Of a stretch of DNA of 64,000 bases, positions 1 to 7,607 are shown piece after piece. This DNA comes from Thermoanaerobaculia bacterium (GTDB lineage Bacteria > Acidobacteriota > Thermoanaerobaculia > Multivoradales > J023). The notes beneath the pieces were generated by a model. That model made no database searches. It had not been told where the DNA came from and saw only the letters and a program-made list of their open reading frames with translations. Position 1 is the first letter of the stretch. Every line of letters begins with the position of its first letter. A program made the position numbers and the translations under genes. The stretch is from assembly GCA_030431255.1 (NCBI GenBank), contig JAUIJL010000002.1:372001-436000 (forward strand), read 5' to 3'.

Positions 1-274
1 TGCAGAGAGGGGGCCGCTCGTGAGGTACCACTGAGCGACGGCGACGGCTCGATTCCAAGACTCTCCGCCCGCTTACCAGAACGGTTCGCTCAGGATGGGG
101 GATATATCTCTTCACGAAGAAGCGCAACGGACGCGGATGACGCGCAGCAATCGCCGTAGCTGCGAGGGAGTCATGCCCTCCGCTGAACATGGAGTAAACG
201 CTACGCACTGGATACCGAGTCGAGCTGTGAGTCGCAATCGCGGAATCGATCACCGCCAGAGAGTCAGAAATCAT
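1..274 (-). CDS. PAPS-reductase-like PP-loop protein, N-terminal part (cut by window edge)
   Basis: An open frame starts with ATG at 274 and stays open for about 91 codons to the left edge. An AGAGG motif sits 7-8 bases upstream of the ATG. The upstream methyltransferase stops at 277-279, leaving a 2-base gap, so the gene continues the leftward operon. Residues 22-41 read roughly YPVRSVYSMFSGGHDSLAAT. The SGGHDS P-loop is typical of the adenine nucleotide alpha-hydrolase / PAPS-reductase superfamily, including phage and plasmid PAPS-reductase-like proteins and DndC. Only the nucleotide-binding loop is visible, and the sequence after residue 55 does not obviously match the family. A frameshift or divergence is therefore possible, and the substrate cannot be named. 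Confidence 0.55.
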   Translation of the reverse strand, partial: MISDSLAVIDSAIATHSSTRYPVRSVYSMFSGGHDSLAATAIAARHPRPLRFFVKRYIPHPERTVLVSGRRVLESSRRRRSVVPHERPPLC

Positions 275-276
275 TT

Positions 277-1359
277 TCACACCTCTCTGGAGCCGAGACC
301 TTCGATGAGCGATCGATAGGCAAGGGCTGCCTGTTCGGGCAGGACTCCGTTTCCGGCGAGTCGTAGCAGAGCCACCCGGCCCACGGAGCCCACCCCATCA
401 GCCAAAAGACGAAGAGCGGATTTAACAGCTTTTGGGGAGACTCCGGGGGCGAGGTGCTGGAATCGTCGGTCGCGGAGGATGTGGGCCCAGGCTGCGGAGT
501 CGTTGGGTCCTGGTGGGTAGAGACTGGGAAAAGCAGGGCCGCATCCGTGAGAGTGGTCCCCGGATTGCTCTTCCATTCTGCCGTCGCCGCGGTCGACCTT
601 CGGCTCCCTCTTGCATCCGTCGCTGTTGGAGTCGGCCATTGCTGCGCGGCTCCTGTCAGGGTCAGATTGCCTCGTTTGAAGCTGCCCCCCCCACTCGCAT
701 CGCTCGCCAACGGCGTGGGCCACCTTCGCGCCCAGGTCTCGAGGCTCGGCGTTCCGCGGCTCGGCCGGTCGTGCGGAACCGTTCCCTCGTTCTGCGAGGA
801 GCCGTACGAGCTGGCCGTAGGCGTGGGGTAGAACTGCCACCAAGAAGAGCCGCTTGCGGAGGTGGGGAGCGCCCGTTTCGGCAGCTCGAAACACGTCCCA
901 TTCCGCAAGGTACCCCGCTTTGGCCAAGGTGGTGGCGAGGTGTGAAAGTCCTCGAAGAGCGAGGCCTGGAACGTTTTCCAAGAAGAGCACTCCGGGTCGA
1001 ACCACAGAAACCCAGCGATCGATCGCGGGCCATAGCCATCGCGGGTCGTCGATCCCTTCTCCTTTTCCAGCCCCGGAGAAAGGCTGACAAGGGAACCCCG
1101 CCGAGAGTCCGACAAGAGCGATTTGAGAGAGCTCTCGAAGGTCTTCGAGGCCTGCGTCTGGAAGGCGCTCGACAGAGCTCCAGATCGGCGCCGGAGCCAG
1201 TCGACCCGCCTCCATCTGCGCCGCCAAGTACTGACAGGCCGGAACTTCCCTCTCCACGTACAGGACCGGGCAAACATCCGCACTCGCCAACGCGAGTTGG
1301 ATTCCTGAATCGAGACCGGCTCCGCCAGTGCAGAGGCTAATGAGGGGCAGTACAGCCAC
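277..1359 (-). CDS. DNA cytosine-C5 methyltransferase
   Basis: This is a cytosine-5 DNA methyltransferase that transfers a methyl group from SAM to cytosine in duplex DNA. Motifs appear in canonical order: motif I LCTGGAGLDSG near the N-terminus, motif IV GFPCQPFSGAGKG with the catalytic PCQ cysteine, motif VI FLENVPG, motif VIII LRKRLFLV, a variable target-recognition region, and a motif X-like AGNGVLPEQAA near the C-terminus. I chose the GTG at 1359, one base after the upstream TGA (TGATGTG). This gives about 360 residues and avoids a long overlap with the neighbour. An upstream ATG at 1449 or 1446 is possible. No restriction endonuclease is adjacent, so it looks like a solitary mobile-element enzyme. 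Confidence 0.88.
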   Translation of the reverse strand: MAVLPLISLCTGGAGLDSGIQLALASADVCPVLYVEREVPACQYLAAQMEAGRLAPAPIWSSVERLPDAGLEDLRELSQIALVGLSAGFPCQPFSGAGKGEGIDDPRWLWPAIDRWVSVVRPGVLFLENVPGLALRGLSHLATTLAKAGYLAEWDVFRAAETGAPHLRKRLFLVAVLPHAYGQLVRLLAERGNGSARPAEPRNAEPRDLGAKVAHAVGERCEWGGQLQTRQSDPDRSRAAMADSNSDGCKREPKVDRGDGRMEEQSGDHSHGCGPAFPSLYPPGPNDSAAWAHILRDRRFQHLAPGVSPKAVKSALRLLADGVGSVGRVALLRLAGNGVLPEQAALAYRSLIEGLGSREV

Positions 1360-1360
1360 A

Positions 1361-2608
1361 TCAAATCCGCTCCGATTTCCCGGCCAGCTTCCCGTCCTTG
1401 CGGCATCCTCGGCAAATCCCGGAGCACGGCGAAACCTCGTTGGCATCATTCACCTTGCAGTTACCGCAAACGAAACCCTCGCAGCACGGGCACTGGTGGG
1501 ACGAATCAAAGCTGTCGAATGGGCTGAAGCAACTCGAGCACATATCCGGGTAACCATTTAGGGTTCCGCCGCGAAATTTGCGCCCGGCACTCTTTTTCGA
1601 CGTGTAAGCCATTAGCCAAGCACTGCGAGGCGGCTGCCCATCGTCACCATCCCGCCAAACGTTTCCTTCTACATCGACCACTACCGGATCGGTTCCAGAC
1701 CACGCGTCGAGTGCGCCTTGAGTAGGGGCTTCACCGTAGAGAGGAGCTATAGGGGTGTAGTTGCCCCACTGCTTAAAGAAGAAGGGAATACCTAGGGTCC
1801 CGCATTCGAGCTTCAGCGTTCGAATCCAGTAAGGGTGGCCGGGACGGCATCGTTCGCGAGTGCCCGACTCAAAGCCGGCGATGACCTGATCTGGAGCAAT
1901 CGCCGCCGCTGCCTTGTCCGAAAGCACATCGAAAAGGCTAACGCTTTCGATCATAGGCTCGATGCTCATGAAGCGAGCCTGGATCGGGGTGTGCGAAAGA
2001 TCACGCCAGCGCTCAACTGCTTCCTTTCGACGCCCCGCCGACATGCCGAGATGAATACCGGGAGTCGGCCATTCGACATCCCTTTCCGCGAACCAGGGGC
2101 TGTATCCATGTTTTTCGATCATGGATCGGAAATGCCTGTTGACGGCTTCATTGAAATGCTCGCCATCCTCGCCCGTCAGCTTGCCCGTCAGCATGAGCCG
2201 GGCTCGTTTCGTTCGCTTGGTCAGGCACAGATGCAGATGTCCACGATGCTGATAGCTCAGTGCCATGGCTGCCCAAACCTGGGCGATGAAATCGAAGGGC
2301 ACATCATCATGGAAAAGGTCCGACATACTGCACACGAAAATCTTGCGGCGACCTCTCCATCGAAAAGGTTGATCCAAGATCTCGGGATGGAGACGCACGC
2401 TGCCCGACCACTGAGGGCCACGCTTACCCATCCTAGCTAGGCCTCGGTACTTCGGCTGCTGGCGTAACCGGGTAGCGGTGAGCTTTTTCGCGTAGCACCA
2501 TAGGCAGGACGGATCAGCATCGGTGCAGCCTGTTACCGGAGACCAGGTCGAGCCATGTCGGCCGGTTATCGGATCCCCAGTCCATTCGATCGGGGTCTCT
2601 TCAGCCAT
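1361..2608 (-). CDS. DUF5131 (phage Gp37/Gp68) family protein with Cys-rich tail
   Basis: The N-terminal half matches the DUF5131/Gp37-Gp68 family: TPIEWTGDPITG, then WSPVTGCTDADPSCLWCYAKK, then IFVCSMSDLFHDDVP and LCLTKRTKRARLML. The C-x6-C-x2-C cluster is the family's three-cysteine motif. The domain resembles a radical-SAM-type barrel, and its reaction is unknown. The last 60 residues carry many cysteines in CxxC arrangements (MCSSC, CPCC, CGNC, CRGC), probably a zinc-binding tail. ATG 2608 was preferred because it overlaps the upstream stop by 8 bases and begins MAEETPIEW. Family members are often found with the partner TcmP, which is not seen in this window. Confidence 0.85.
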   Translation of the reverse strand: MAEETPIEWTGDPITGRHGSTWSPVTGCTDADPSCLWCYAKKLTATRLRQQPKYRGLARMGKRGPQWSGSVRLHPEILDQPFRWRGRRKIFVCSMSDLFHDDVPFDFIAQVWAAMALSYQHRGHLHLCLTKRTKRARLMLTGKLTGEDGEHFNEAVNRHFRSMIEKHGYSPWFAERDVEWPTPGIHLGMSAGRRKEAVERWRDLSHTPIQARFMSIEPMIESVSLFDVLSDKAAAAIAPDQVIAGFESGTRERCRPGHPYWIRTLKLECGTLGIPFFFKQWGNYTPIAPLYGEAPTQGALDAWSGTDPVVVDVEGNVWRDGDDGQPPRSAWLMAYTSKKSAGRKFRGGTLNGYPDMCSSCFSPFDSFDSSHQCPCCEGFVCGNCKVNDANEVSPCSGICRGCRKDGKLAGKSERI

Positions 2609-3104
2609 GATCGCATTCCTCTTCGGTAAAGCTCGGCATTTCAACCTTAAAGAGCCGCTGCCGTCCGACGACAGGAAACGGTTTAAGTCGACGGCGGCCG
2701 CTTTTGGCTGTCACCCAGCCGTACCTTCCCGGTGAAAAGTCCCCGAAAGGAAGATCGTTCTCGACCGCGCCAAGCTTCAAAAGGGTTTCAACCGGCTGAC
2801 AGTCGTACAGATCCACCAAGACCAACGCTCTACCAAAGCTCAAATCGTCACAGGCGACGCGGCGACCTGGTGCCAGGGGGGCGAGGGCTTTTTGGTAGTC
2901 GTCGTCCGCCAGCAATGGCTCGATCTCGCGCAAGACTCGCCGTCCCGCTGCGCAGATCAAGAGTGGTCCTCGGTAGCGGGTTAGCCAAGAACGGGTTTCA
3001 ATCAGCTTCGCACCGAGCGCCATCAAGGACGCACGAGGTTCCCAAAGAGAAATAGCCGGCACTTCATCGCCGGGCCGGACATCGGCAGACCATCTCTCAC
3101 CCAT
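2601..3104 (-). CDS. ASCH-domain protein
   Basis: The 167-residue protein opens with a typical ASCH core: VPAISLWEPRASLMALGAKLIETRSW, followed by a TRYRGPLLICAAGR strand and a later [12 protein letters not shown] strand. ASCH is a PUA-like beta-barrel that binds RNA or modified nucleotides, and some members hydrolyse N4-acetylcytidine. Small ASCH proteins are common in phages and islands. It overlaps both neighbours by 8 bases, indicating translational coupling. The fold assignment is good; the substrate is unknown. Confidence 0.82.
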   Translation of the reverse strand: MGERWSADVRPGDEVPAISLWEPRASLMALGAKLIETRSWLTRYRGPLLICAAGRRVLREIEPLLADDDYQKALAPLAPGRRVACDDLSFGRALVLVDLYDCQPVETLLKLGAVENDLPFGDFSPGRYGWVTAKSGRRRLKPFPVVGRQRLFKVEMPSFTEEECDHG

Positions 3105-3558
3105 CGCGCCACTCCCGATAGGCCTGCTGCCAGACCTTCAAACAGCGTCGCTTTTCGTTGGCTGGAAGCGCTTCCCACTGCTCTCCCGTTAAGGACTGCC
3201 CGGGATGCATCGACTCAAACACCGCCGCTGCTGTTTCGTGGGACATCGCGGGTTGAGGCATCCAAAACCCCACGCCGCCCACGTTTTGCCAGCTGCCGTC
3301 AGGCCACTGCTCTTGAAAGCTTTTTTCTGAAGCCGAATAGCGGCCACACCTCCAACCAGGAGCAGTCGAAGAAAGGCCAGGGCATACCAAAAAGAAAACT
3401 AGCGCACCATCACGCGGTTCAAGGCGCGGTAGCCGCCTACCGCAGGGCTCCGGTTGGTACATCAGCGGAGCCGGTACGCGGCCATCACTCACCGGTCGAT
3501 AGGTCCGGGGTCCTGCGACCGTCCCATGCCACACCGGAACTCGAGGAGTAGCTGTCAT
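3097..3558 (-). CDS. Hypothetical element protein
   Basis: I do not recognise this protein of about 153 residues. The start MTATPRVPV at 3558 is supported by an AGGAG 8 bases upstream; an in-frame ATG at 3606 lacks this. The C-terminal half holds a tryptophan-rich compact segment (WQNVGGVGFWMP, LTGEQWEALP, CLKVWQQAYREW). The middle has FFLVCPG and WRCGRYSA. No signal peptide or clear catalytic motif is visible. It overlaps the ASCH gene by 8 bases. Confidence 0.6.
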   Translation of the reverse strand: MTATPRVPVWHGTVAGPRTYRPVSDGRVPAPLMYQPEPCGRRLPRLEPRDGALVFFLVCPGLSSTAPGWRCGRYSASEKSFQEQWPDGSWQNVGGVGFWMPQPAMSHETAAAVFESMHPGQSLTGEQWEALPANEKRRCLKVWQQAYREWRDG

Positions 3559-3602
3559 AAGGGCCACTCCTTCTTGGCCTCGTCCTCTCTGTGCCTCGTA
3601 AT

Positions 3603-3782
3603 TCATTGGTTTCTGTCGTAGGTCTCTGCCAGATTCGAGAGACCTTTCTCTACTTCCCGAACTGCAGAAGCCAGGTCGTTGATGGCGTTCGCAACCGCTC
3701 TCAGCCCATCAAGGGAGTCGGCAACCATTCCGGCGGCAAAAACAAAACCGACTACGAAAAGGAAGAGGACAAACTCAAGCAT
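3603..3782 (-). CDS. Small single-pass membrane protein
   Basis: The 59-residue protein begins MLEFVLFLFVVGFVFAAGMV, a clear membrane helix, followed by a hydrophilic, probably helical tail (LRAVANAINDLASAVREVEKGL). The start at 3782 forms a TAATG stop-start overlap with the DUF5675 gene upstream, with a GGTGGAG ribosome-binding site inside that gene. Position and shape would suit a holin or spanin-like lysis accessory beside DUF5675, but this is only context inference. Confidence 0.6.
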   Translation of the reverse strand: MLEFVLFLFVVGFVFAAGMVADSLDGLRAVANAINDLASAVREVEKGLSNLAETYDRNQ

Positions 3783-4315
3783 TAGGGACTCCACCTTTCC
3801 GGCGAGGTCTTTGCGCCCTCATGCCCACAAGCAAGGGCCGGTAACCAAGGAATCAACGCCTCGCGATCGGCGATTCCCAGCTCAAGCGCCGTCCGCCGCC
3901 GGCTGGTCACTTGGAGTGAAAAGGACCGCCCCACTATTTCCTTCAGCTTTCCCATTGCTCGACGCGAGCTGAGCACGGCCGGGCAAAACTGCCCTCCGGA
4001 GGGCAGGAATCCAAAACCGAGGCCTGGGCTAATGCAGCCTTGGAGTGAGCTCGGCCAATTCGCTGCATGAAAGAGGATGTCCGTGCGGTTCGGTACGTTC
4101 ATGACCTCCATCACCGCGCCGAACCGGCTTGAGGTCCGCGGCCCCACCTCATACTCGCCTTCCGGAATACAAGATTTAAAACGCTCGTTGTCAAGCCACT
4201 CACGCTCCACCGTCCACATCCAGTGTTCGGGAAGAATCAACAGCCGGCCATACGTCCCATAAGGGGCGTAGGCAAAGCGCTCTAGGACCAGCGGGGGGCC
4301 CGACTCAACTGACAT
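3782..4315 (-). CDS. DUF5675 family protein
   Basis: The 177-residue protein has the DUF5675 pattern: LVLERFAYAPYGTYGRLLI, a tryptophan-containing strand, RFKSCIPEGEYEV, then VPNRTDILFHAANWPSSLQGCI and a glycine-rich GLGFGF. The conserved His after DILF and the Cys in GCI suggest an enzymatic fold related to cysteine peptidase or transpeptidase barrels, but activity is unproven. The family is frequent in phages and prophage remnants and may act on peptidoglycan. It overlaps the upstream gene by 11 bases and couples to the small membrane protein downstream through TAATG. Confidence 0.78.
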   Translation of the reverse strand: MSVESGPPLVLERFAYAPYGTYGRLLILPEHWMWTVEREWLDNERFKSCIPEGEYEVGPRTSSRFGAVMEVMNVPNRTDILFHAANWPSSLQGCISPGLGFGFLPSGGQFCPAVLSSRRAMGKLKEIVGRSFSLQVTSRRRTALELGIADREALIPWLPALACGHEGAKTSPERWSP

Positions 4316-4676
4316 TCTGGGCGTTCTCTCGGAGCACAGCCGCGAGCTCTCGTGCTCGGCCTGCGATGTCGTTTAGGGACGAACGCTCTCCAACGCACTT
4401 GGCAGACGCAAGCACATCTGCGGCAAGCAGCTTCAACTCGACGTCTTGGAGAAGCCCGTCAATATCCTTACCAAAAGTTTCGAGCAACCATTCATCGTGG
4501 CCAGTGATCGGGAACATCGGAACCTCTCGCACCCCCTCAAGTTCTCTAGATGAATACTTGCCTTCGCCCAGTAGGAGTGTGGCCAGCGCCACCGAAGCGT
4601 GCTCTTGAGGTCCCGGCGCCGAGGTGATGACGATCGGATCAGAAGGGTTAATCACGTTCCAAGTGTTAGTGGGCAT
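4305..4676 (-). CDS. Hypothetical element protein
   Basis: A protein of about 123 residues starting MPTNTWNVINPSDPIVIT at 4676, with GGGAG 7 bases upstream and an 11-base overlap with the preceding gene. A longer in-frame start at 4838 would lie deep inside the neighbour. The C-terminal half is predicted helical and rich in Leu, Ala and Glu (LLQDVELKLLAADVLASAKC). No family recognised. Confidence 0.55.
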   Translation of the reverse strand: MPTNTWNVINPSDPIVITSAPGPQEHASVALATLLLGEGKYSSRELEGVREVPMFPITGHDEWLLETFGKDIDGLLQDVELKLLAADVLASAKCVGERSSLNDIAGRARELAAVLRENAQNVS

Positions 4677-4986
4677 GCGCTGGCTCCCAGACCGCCGGAA
4701 TCCCCGGAGGACTTTGTAATCGGTTGTTGGCGTCGCGAACGGGTGACCAGGTTTTCCTTTTGGTTGAGAGCACCAGAAACCTCGAAGCGGGTTTTCTGGG
4801 CAAATACAACCGGTAAAGCACTGCAACGAGTTTTGCATCGGGTTCTGGAAGCGCCAACCTCCAACCGTCGTGCATGGCGTCCGCCATGGCCTTCGCTGCC
4901 TCTTGGCTATGGAAATTCCGCCCTGAAACCGGAATCCATGGGCCTTCGCCCTTGCGCTTAAATACCTGCACTCGGAAGCGACTCAT
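4666..4986 (-). CDS. Hypothetical element protein
   Basis: The 106-residue soluble protein begins MSRFRVQVFKRKGEGPWIPV, with a basic first strand. It contains SQEAAKAMADAMHDGWRLAL, which looks like a single amphipathic helix. The start overlaps the upstream stop by 4 bases (ATGA), and the 3' end overlaps the next gene by 11 bases. No family recognised. The overlap pattern is the main evidence that it is real. Confidence 0.55.
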   Translation of the reverse strand: MSRFRVQVFKRKGEGPWIPVSGRNFHSQEAAKAMADAMHDGWRLALPEPDAKLVAVLYRLYLPRKPASRFLVLSTKRKTWSPVRDANNRLQSPPGIPAVWEPAHAH

Positions 4987-5696
4987 TGGACCGATTCCTT
5001 CTGTTCCTCACCGATTGAGGTAATGGCCCATGAATGCTCGTGAAACTTCCACAGGTGGAAACAATCTGCCTGGTAAAGCTCAACATCTCCGGGCCCTAGG
5101 TATCTCAAGGCCTCTCCGATAGTCCAAGCGAAGGCGCCCGATATAGGAATGCTGATGTCGGCGCTGACTGCGTTTTTTGCCTCCATCGCACCACGCTTTA
5201 AACGTAAAAGATGGTTCGGATCGCTGAAAGACAGCTCAAATTTCCCGAGCGCCAAATCATTATCCTCTGGGTAAGGCTCGGCGCAGCCCACATATCCGGC
5301 CAGGCTGGTCAGGCCTTTTGGGTCTGGGTCCCACACATGGCCGAGCAAAAGCAGCTTGCCCGGTTGCATCCACTTCGGCACATCCACCTGAGTGGGCCAT
5401 TCCGGGTAACACATACTGATCGGCGGCTTGGATTTACAAAGATCCACCAGTCCTCTTGATAGGAGAAACACAAAGGGCTCTGTACAACACCCTCGGGTGG
5501 TTAGGCACAGCAGGTTTCGGTCATCTCCCGCGGTCAGCTGTACATGCTCCTTGAGCTCGGGATGCGCCTGAACGAGAACACCTCTGTAGTCAACCTGTAG
5601 ATTTGGTCCTTCTAAAGGCCCGGAGCCCTGAAAAGCGTCGAGTGCTGGGATGACAGACGCCGCAAACAAGGAATCGATCACTTTTTTACAACTCAT
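4983..5696 (-). CDS. Hypothetical element protein
   Basis: A 237-residue protein with no motif I recognise. It is moderately rich in cysteine and aromatic residues (NLLCLTTRGCCTEPF, ISMCYPEWP, GKLLLLGHVWDPDPKGL, YQADCFHLWKFHEHSW). No signal peptide or membrane helix is evident. It leads the lower operon segment after an 88-base gap and overlaps the next gene by ATGA. Function unknown. Confidence 0.6.
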   Translation of the reverse strand: MSCKKVIDSLFAASVIPALDAFQGSGPLEGPNLQVDYRGVLVQAHPELKEHVQLTAGDDRNLLCLTTRGCCTEPFVFLLSRGLVDLCKSKPPISMCYPEWPTQVDVPKWMQPGKLLLLGHVWDPDPKGLTSLAGYVGCAEPYPEDNDLALGKFELSFSDPNHLLRLKRGAMEAKNAVSADISIPISGAFAWTIGEALRYLGPGDVELYQADCFHLWKFHEHSWAITSIGEEQKESVQ

Positions 5697-5784
5697 TCAA
5701 TGTCTCGGCAGGTAAGGAGTTAGTGGGAGGGACGGCTCTTCAGTCGCCCCAATAGCCTCTATGGAAAGCTTGAGTGCTAAGTGT

Positions 5785-6351
5785 TTATTGCCAATCTATA
5801 GGCATCACCCCCCCTTGAGAGATTTCATTTACAGCTTCAACAACAGATCGTTTGCGAAGGTCCGCGGCTTCCACTTCCGATAGCTCCCCGCCCCCTATTC
5901 GTTCGCTTCTGGCTTCTTGCCTGAGGCGGTCGAGCGCCCTTGCTTTCCGCAGGGCCCAGTCCACCTTCACCTGATCCTCCAGCCGTTCCCAGGACCGTGG
6001 GATATTGCCTTTGGTGCCCATCCCCACAATCGTGCCGCCCCCTGAAGGCTTCACCTTCAGTCGCAGCTCCTCGCCTTCCTTCACCCAGTGGTCCAACTCC
6101 CACAGGTCGATCGAGTCCGAAATATGGAACGTCTCAAGGTTTACACTGCGAGCGTCCTTGCTGACGCGACCGAATACCAGGGCTGGCCGACCATCCAGGT
6201 CCACCAGCTCCAGCGGGATGGCGTCGTTCTCGAAGAGCTCGTTTGCCGACGTAAACGGCATCTTCAGGAGGGTGCCGGCCGTTTCACAGCCCGTCGACAC
6301 CACCAGTAGAGCCGCCAGGGCCAGACAACGCGTTGCCAAGCCCAGCATCAC
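5785..6351 (-). CDS. Predicted lipoprotein
   Basis: The 188-residue protein has a signal peptide MMLGLATRCLALAALLVVS followed by the lipobox STGC, so it is probably lipid-anchored. The mature part holds two beta-rich segments (IPLELVDLDGRPALVFGRV, LRLKVKPSGGGTIVGMG) and a charged helical C-terminus. It overlaps the preceding lipoprotein gene by ATGA, so the two are likely made together. No named family recognised. Confidence 0.65.
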   Translation of the reverse strand: MMLGLATRCLALAALLVVSTGCETAGTLLKMPFTSANELFENDAIPLELVDLDGRPALVFGRVSKDARSVNLETFHISDSIDLWELDHWVKEGEELRLKVKPSGGGTIVGMGTKGNIPRSWERLEDQVKVDWALRKARALDRLRQEARSERIGGGELSEVEAADLRKRSVVEAVNEISQGGVMPIDWQ

Positions 6352-7025
6352 TTCGACTCCGGCACGATCTCTTGGAGGGTGATCACAGCACCACTGGCTT
6401 CATAGGTCAGTTGCTCGGCCACGAATATCGTGTCGACGGTGCTAGGTGCAGCCGCCGTGTAAGTGCCGTCATTGCGCTTCGATCCGATGACCGTAAACGT
6501 TTCACCAGGTCGAAGCCCTTCGAGGCTGGCTTCCAAGGTCACGTTTGCGATCTCGCCCGTTTGAGCATCGAACGTGAGACTGGATCCGGTAAAGACCAAC
6601 GTGGAGATGCCTGTCACGCACACTTGGTGCTGTTCCGGGCTGGCTTTCACCGAAGAGTCGTCTTCCAGCGTGGCGCTCGCAGAGAAGTCCGCGCGAAGCG
6701 TGCCGCCGGCGAGCTGTGCACAGGCATCGGTGAAGTCGAATTCCACAGACCACCGGTCGCCGGTGGTCGTAAACTCCTCGTCGTTCTGGCCGGTGGCGGC
6801 CACCTTAAATGTCTTTTGCAGTGTCTCGATTCCGCTTGAGACCACGTCACATCTCACCAGGGGGCGTGTGCGTGGCTCACATTTCAGATCCAAAGCAGCC
6901 CCTACAGCGAGCGGAGGCGGAGGCTCGGTCACGGCGACGTCGTCGTCATCCTCCCAAGGCCATTTACAGCCCACGAGAGTGAGAATCAAAAGCGTCAAAA
7001 ACAGAATGGGTACGCGTTTGCGCAT
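6348..7025 (-). CDS. Predicted lipoprotein
   Basis: The 225-residue protein starts MRKRVPILFLTLLILTLVGC, a lipoprotein signal with lipobox LVGC, then an acidic stretch WEDDDD and a proline run. The rest looks like Ig- or beta-sandwich-like repeats (LDLKCEPRTRPLVRCDVVSS, VTLEASLEGLRPGETFTVIG). It may be a surface or periplasmic exclusion-type protein of the element, but nothing proves this. It is the first gene after a 168-base intergenic stretch that contains an inverted repeat. Confidence 0.65.
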   Translation of the reverse strand: MRKRVPILFLTLLILTLVGCKWPWEDDDDVAVTEPPPPLAVGAALDLKCEPRTRPLVRCDVVSSGIETLQKTFKVAATGQNDEEFTTTGDRWSVEFDFTDACAQLAGGTLRADFSASATLEDDSSVKASPEQHQVCVTGISTLVFTGSSLTFDAQTGEIANVTLEASLEGLRPGETFTVIGSKRNDGTYTAAAPSTVDTIFVAEQLTYEASGAVITLQEIVPESK

Positions 7026-7108
7026 GGCGGCGTTTTCCTTTCGTTGTTGGCCGCCATCGGCGGCGACTTGGTGTGATGCCGTCTAAGAAGTAGCCTTGTC
7101 GGCTCCCT

Positions 7109-7177
7109 CAGCACACTCCCCTCAAGCGTTTGCTGTGCGCCCTGTAGGAGAGAATCCAGCTCAAGGAGAGTGTGCTG
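7109..7177. repeat. Inverted repeat CAGCACACTC / GAGTGTGCTG
   Basis: Ten-base perfect arms at 7109-7118 and 7168-7177 flank 49 bases between two operon segments. A related shorter pair, AGCACACC and GGTGTGCT, lies inside the gene upstream (7934-7941 and 7991-7998). This could be a protein-binding site or an RNA stem separating the transcripts. No T-tract follows, so it is not a typical terminator. Confidence 0.4.
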
Positions 7178-7193
7178 AAAGAGCAGATGCTGG

Positions 7194-7607
7194 TCAGATC
7201 TCGCTTCCCTCCACTCGCCCCCAAGCGTCGATTTCCTCACCGGTCCATCCCCCTTCGTACCAACCCTCAGGAAAGCCTCTGCGCTCGGTTTCTGCAATCA
7301 CTAGGTTGAAGCCCTGTCGTCGGTCCTTTCGGAGTTTTGGATCCAGGAGCGCCGGATACATGAGCGCCACCAGCTCTCGATTGGTCGCTCGTTCCAGGAA
7401 TCCGATTACATCCAGCAAAGTCAAAGCGGCTCGTTCGCTCAAGAACGAAAACAGCTCTACGCTCACCTGATTTAGTGAAAGCGGCGGCCCGGTTCCCAAC
7501 AGCGCGAGCCGATCCATATCCAGCACCACGCTGTTGATCGCCTGCCTTGCAGTGGCGTGATCTCGGATTGTGTCTAGGCACTCAGCTTCGATGGGGTGCT
7601 TGCTCAT
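7194..7607 (-). CDS. Hypothetical element protein
   Basis: The 137-residue, mostly helical protein begins MSKHPIEAECLDTIRDHATA and contains LLDVIGFLERATNRELVALMY. It overlaps the upstream gene by 4 bases and ends the upper operon segment. No family recognised and no signal peptide. Confidence 0.5.
   Translation of the reverse strand: MSKHPIEAECLDTIRDHATARQAINSVVLDMDRLALLGTGPPLSLNQVSVELFSFLSERAALTLLDVIGFLERATNRELVALMYPALLDPKLRKDRRQGFNLVIAETERRGFPEGWYEGGWTGEEIDAWGRVEGSEI

Noticed and set aside
264-1427. 387-residue frame overlapping the methyltransferase
   Set aside because: Low-complexity Ser/Pro/Arg composition in an alternative frame; the C5-methyltransferase motifs are all in the other frame.
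3787-4315. DUF5675 gene as an L,D-transpeptidase
   Set aside because: The L,D-transpeptidase HxxxxSxGC catalytic motif is absent; only a GCI cysteine is seen.
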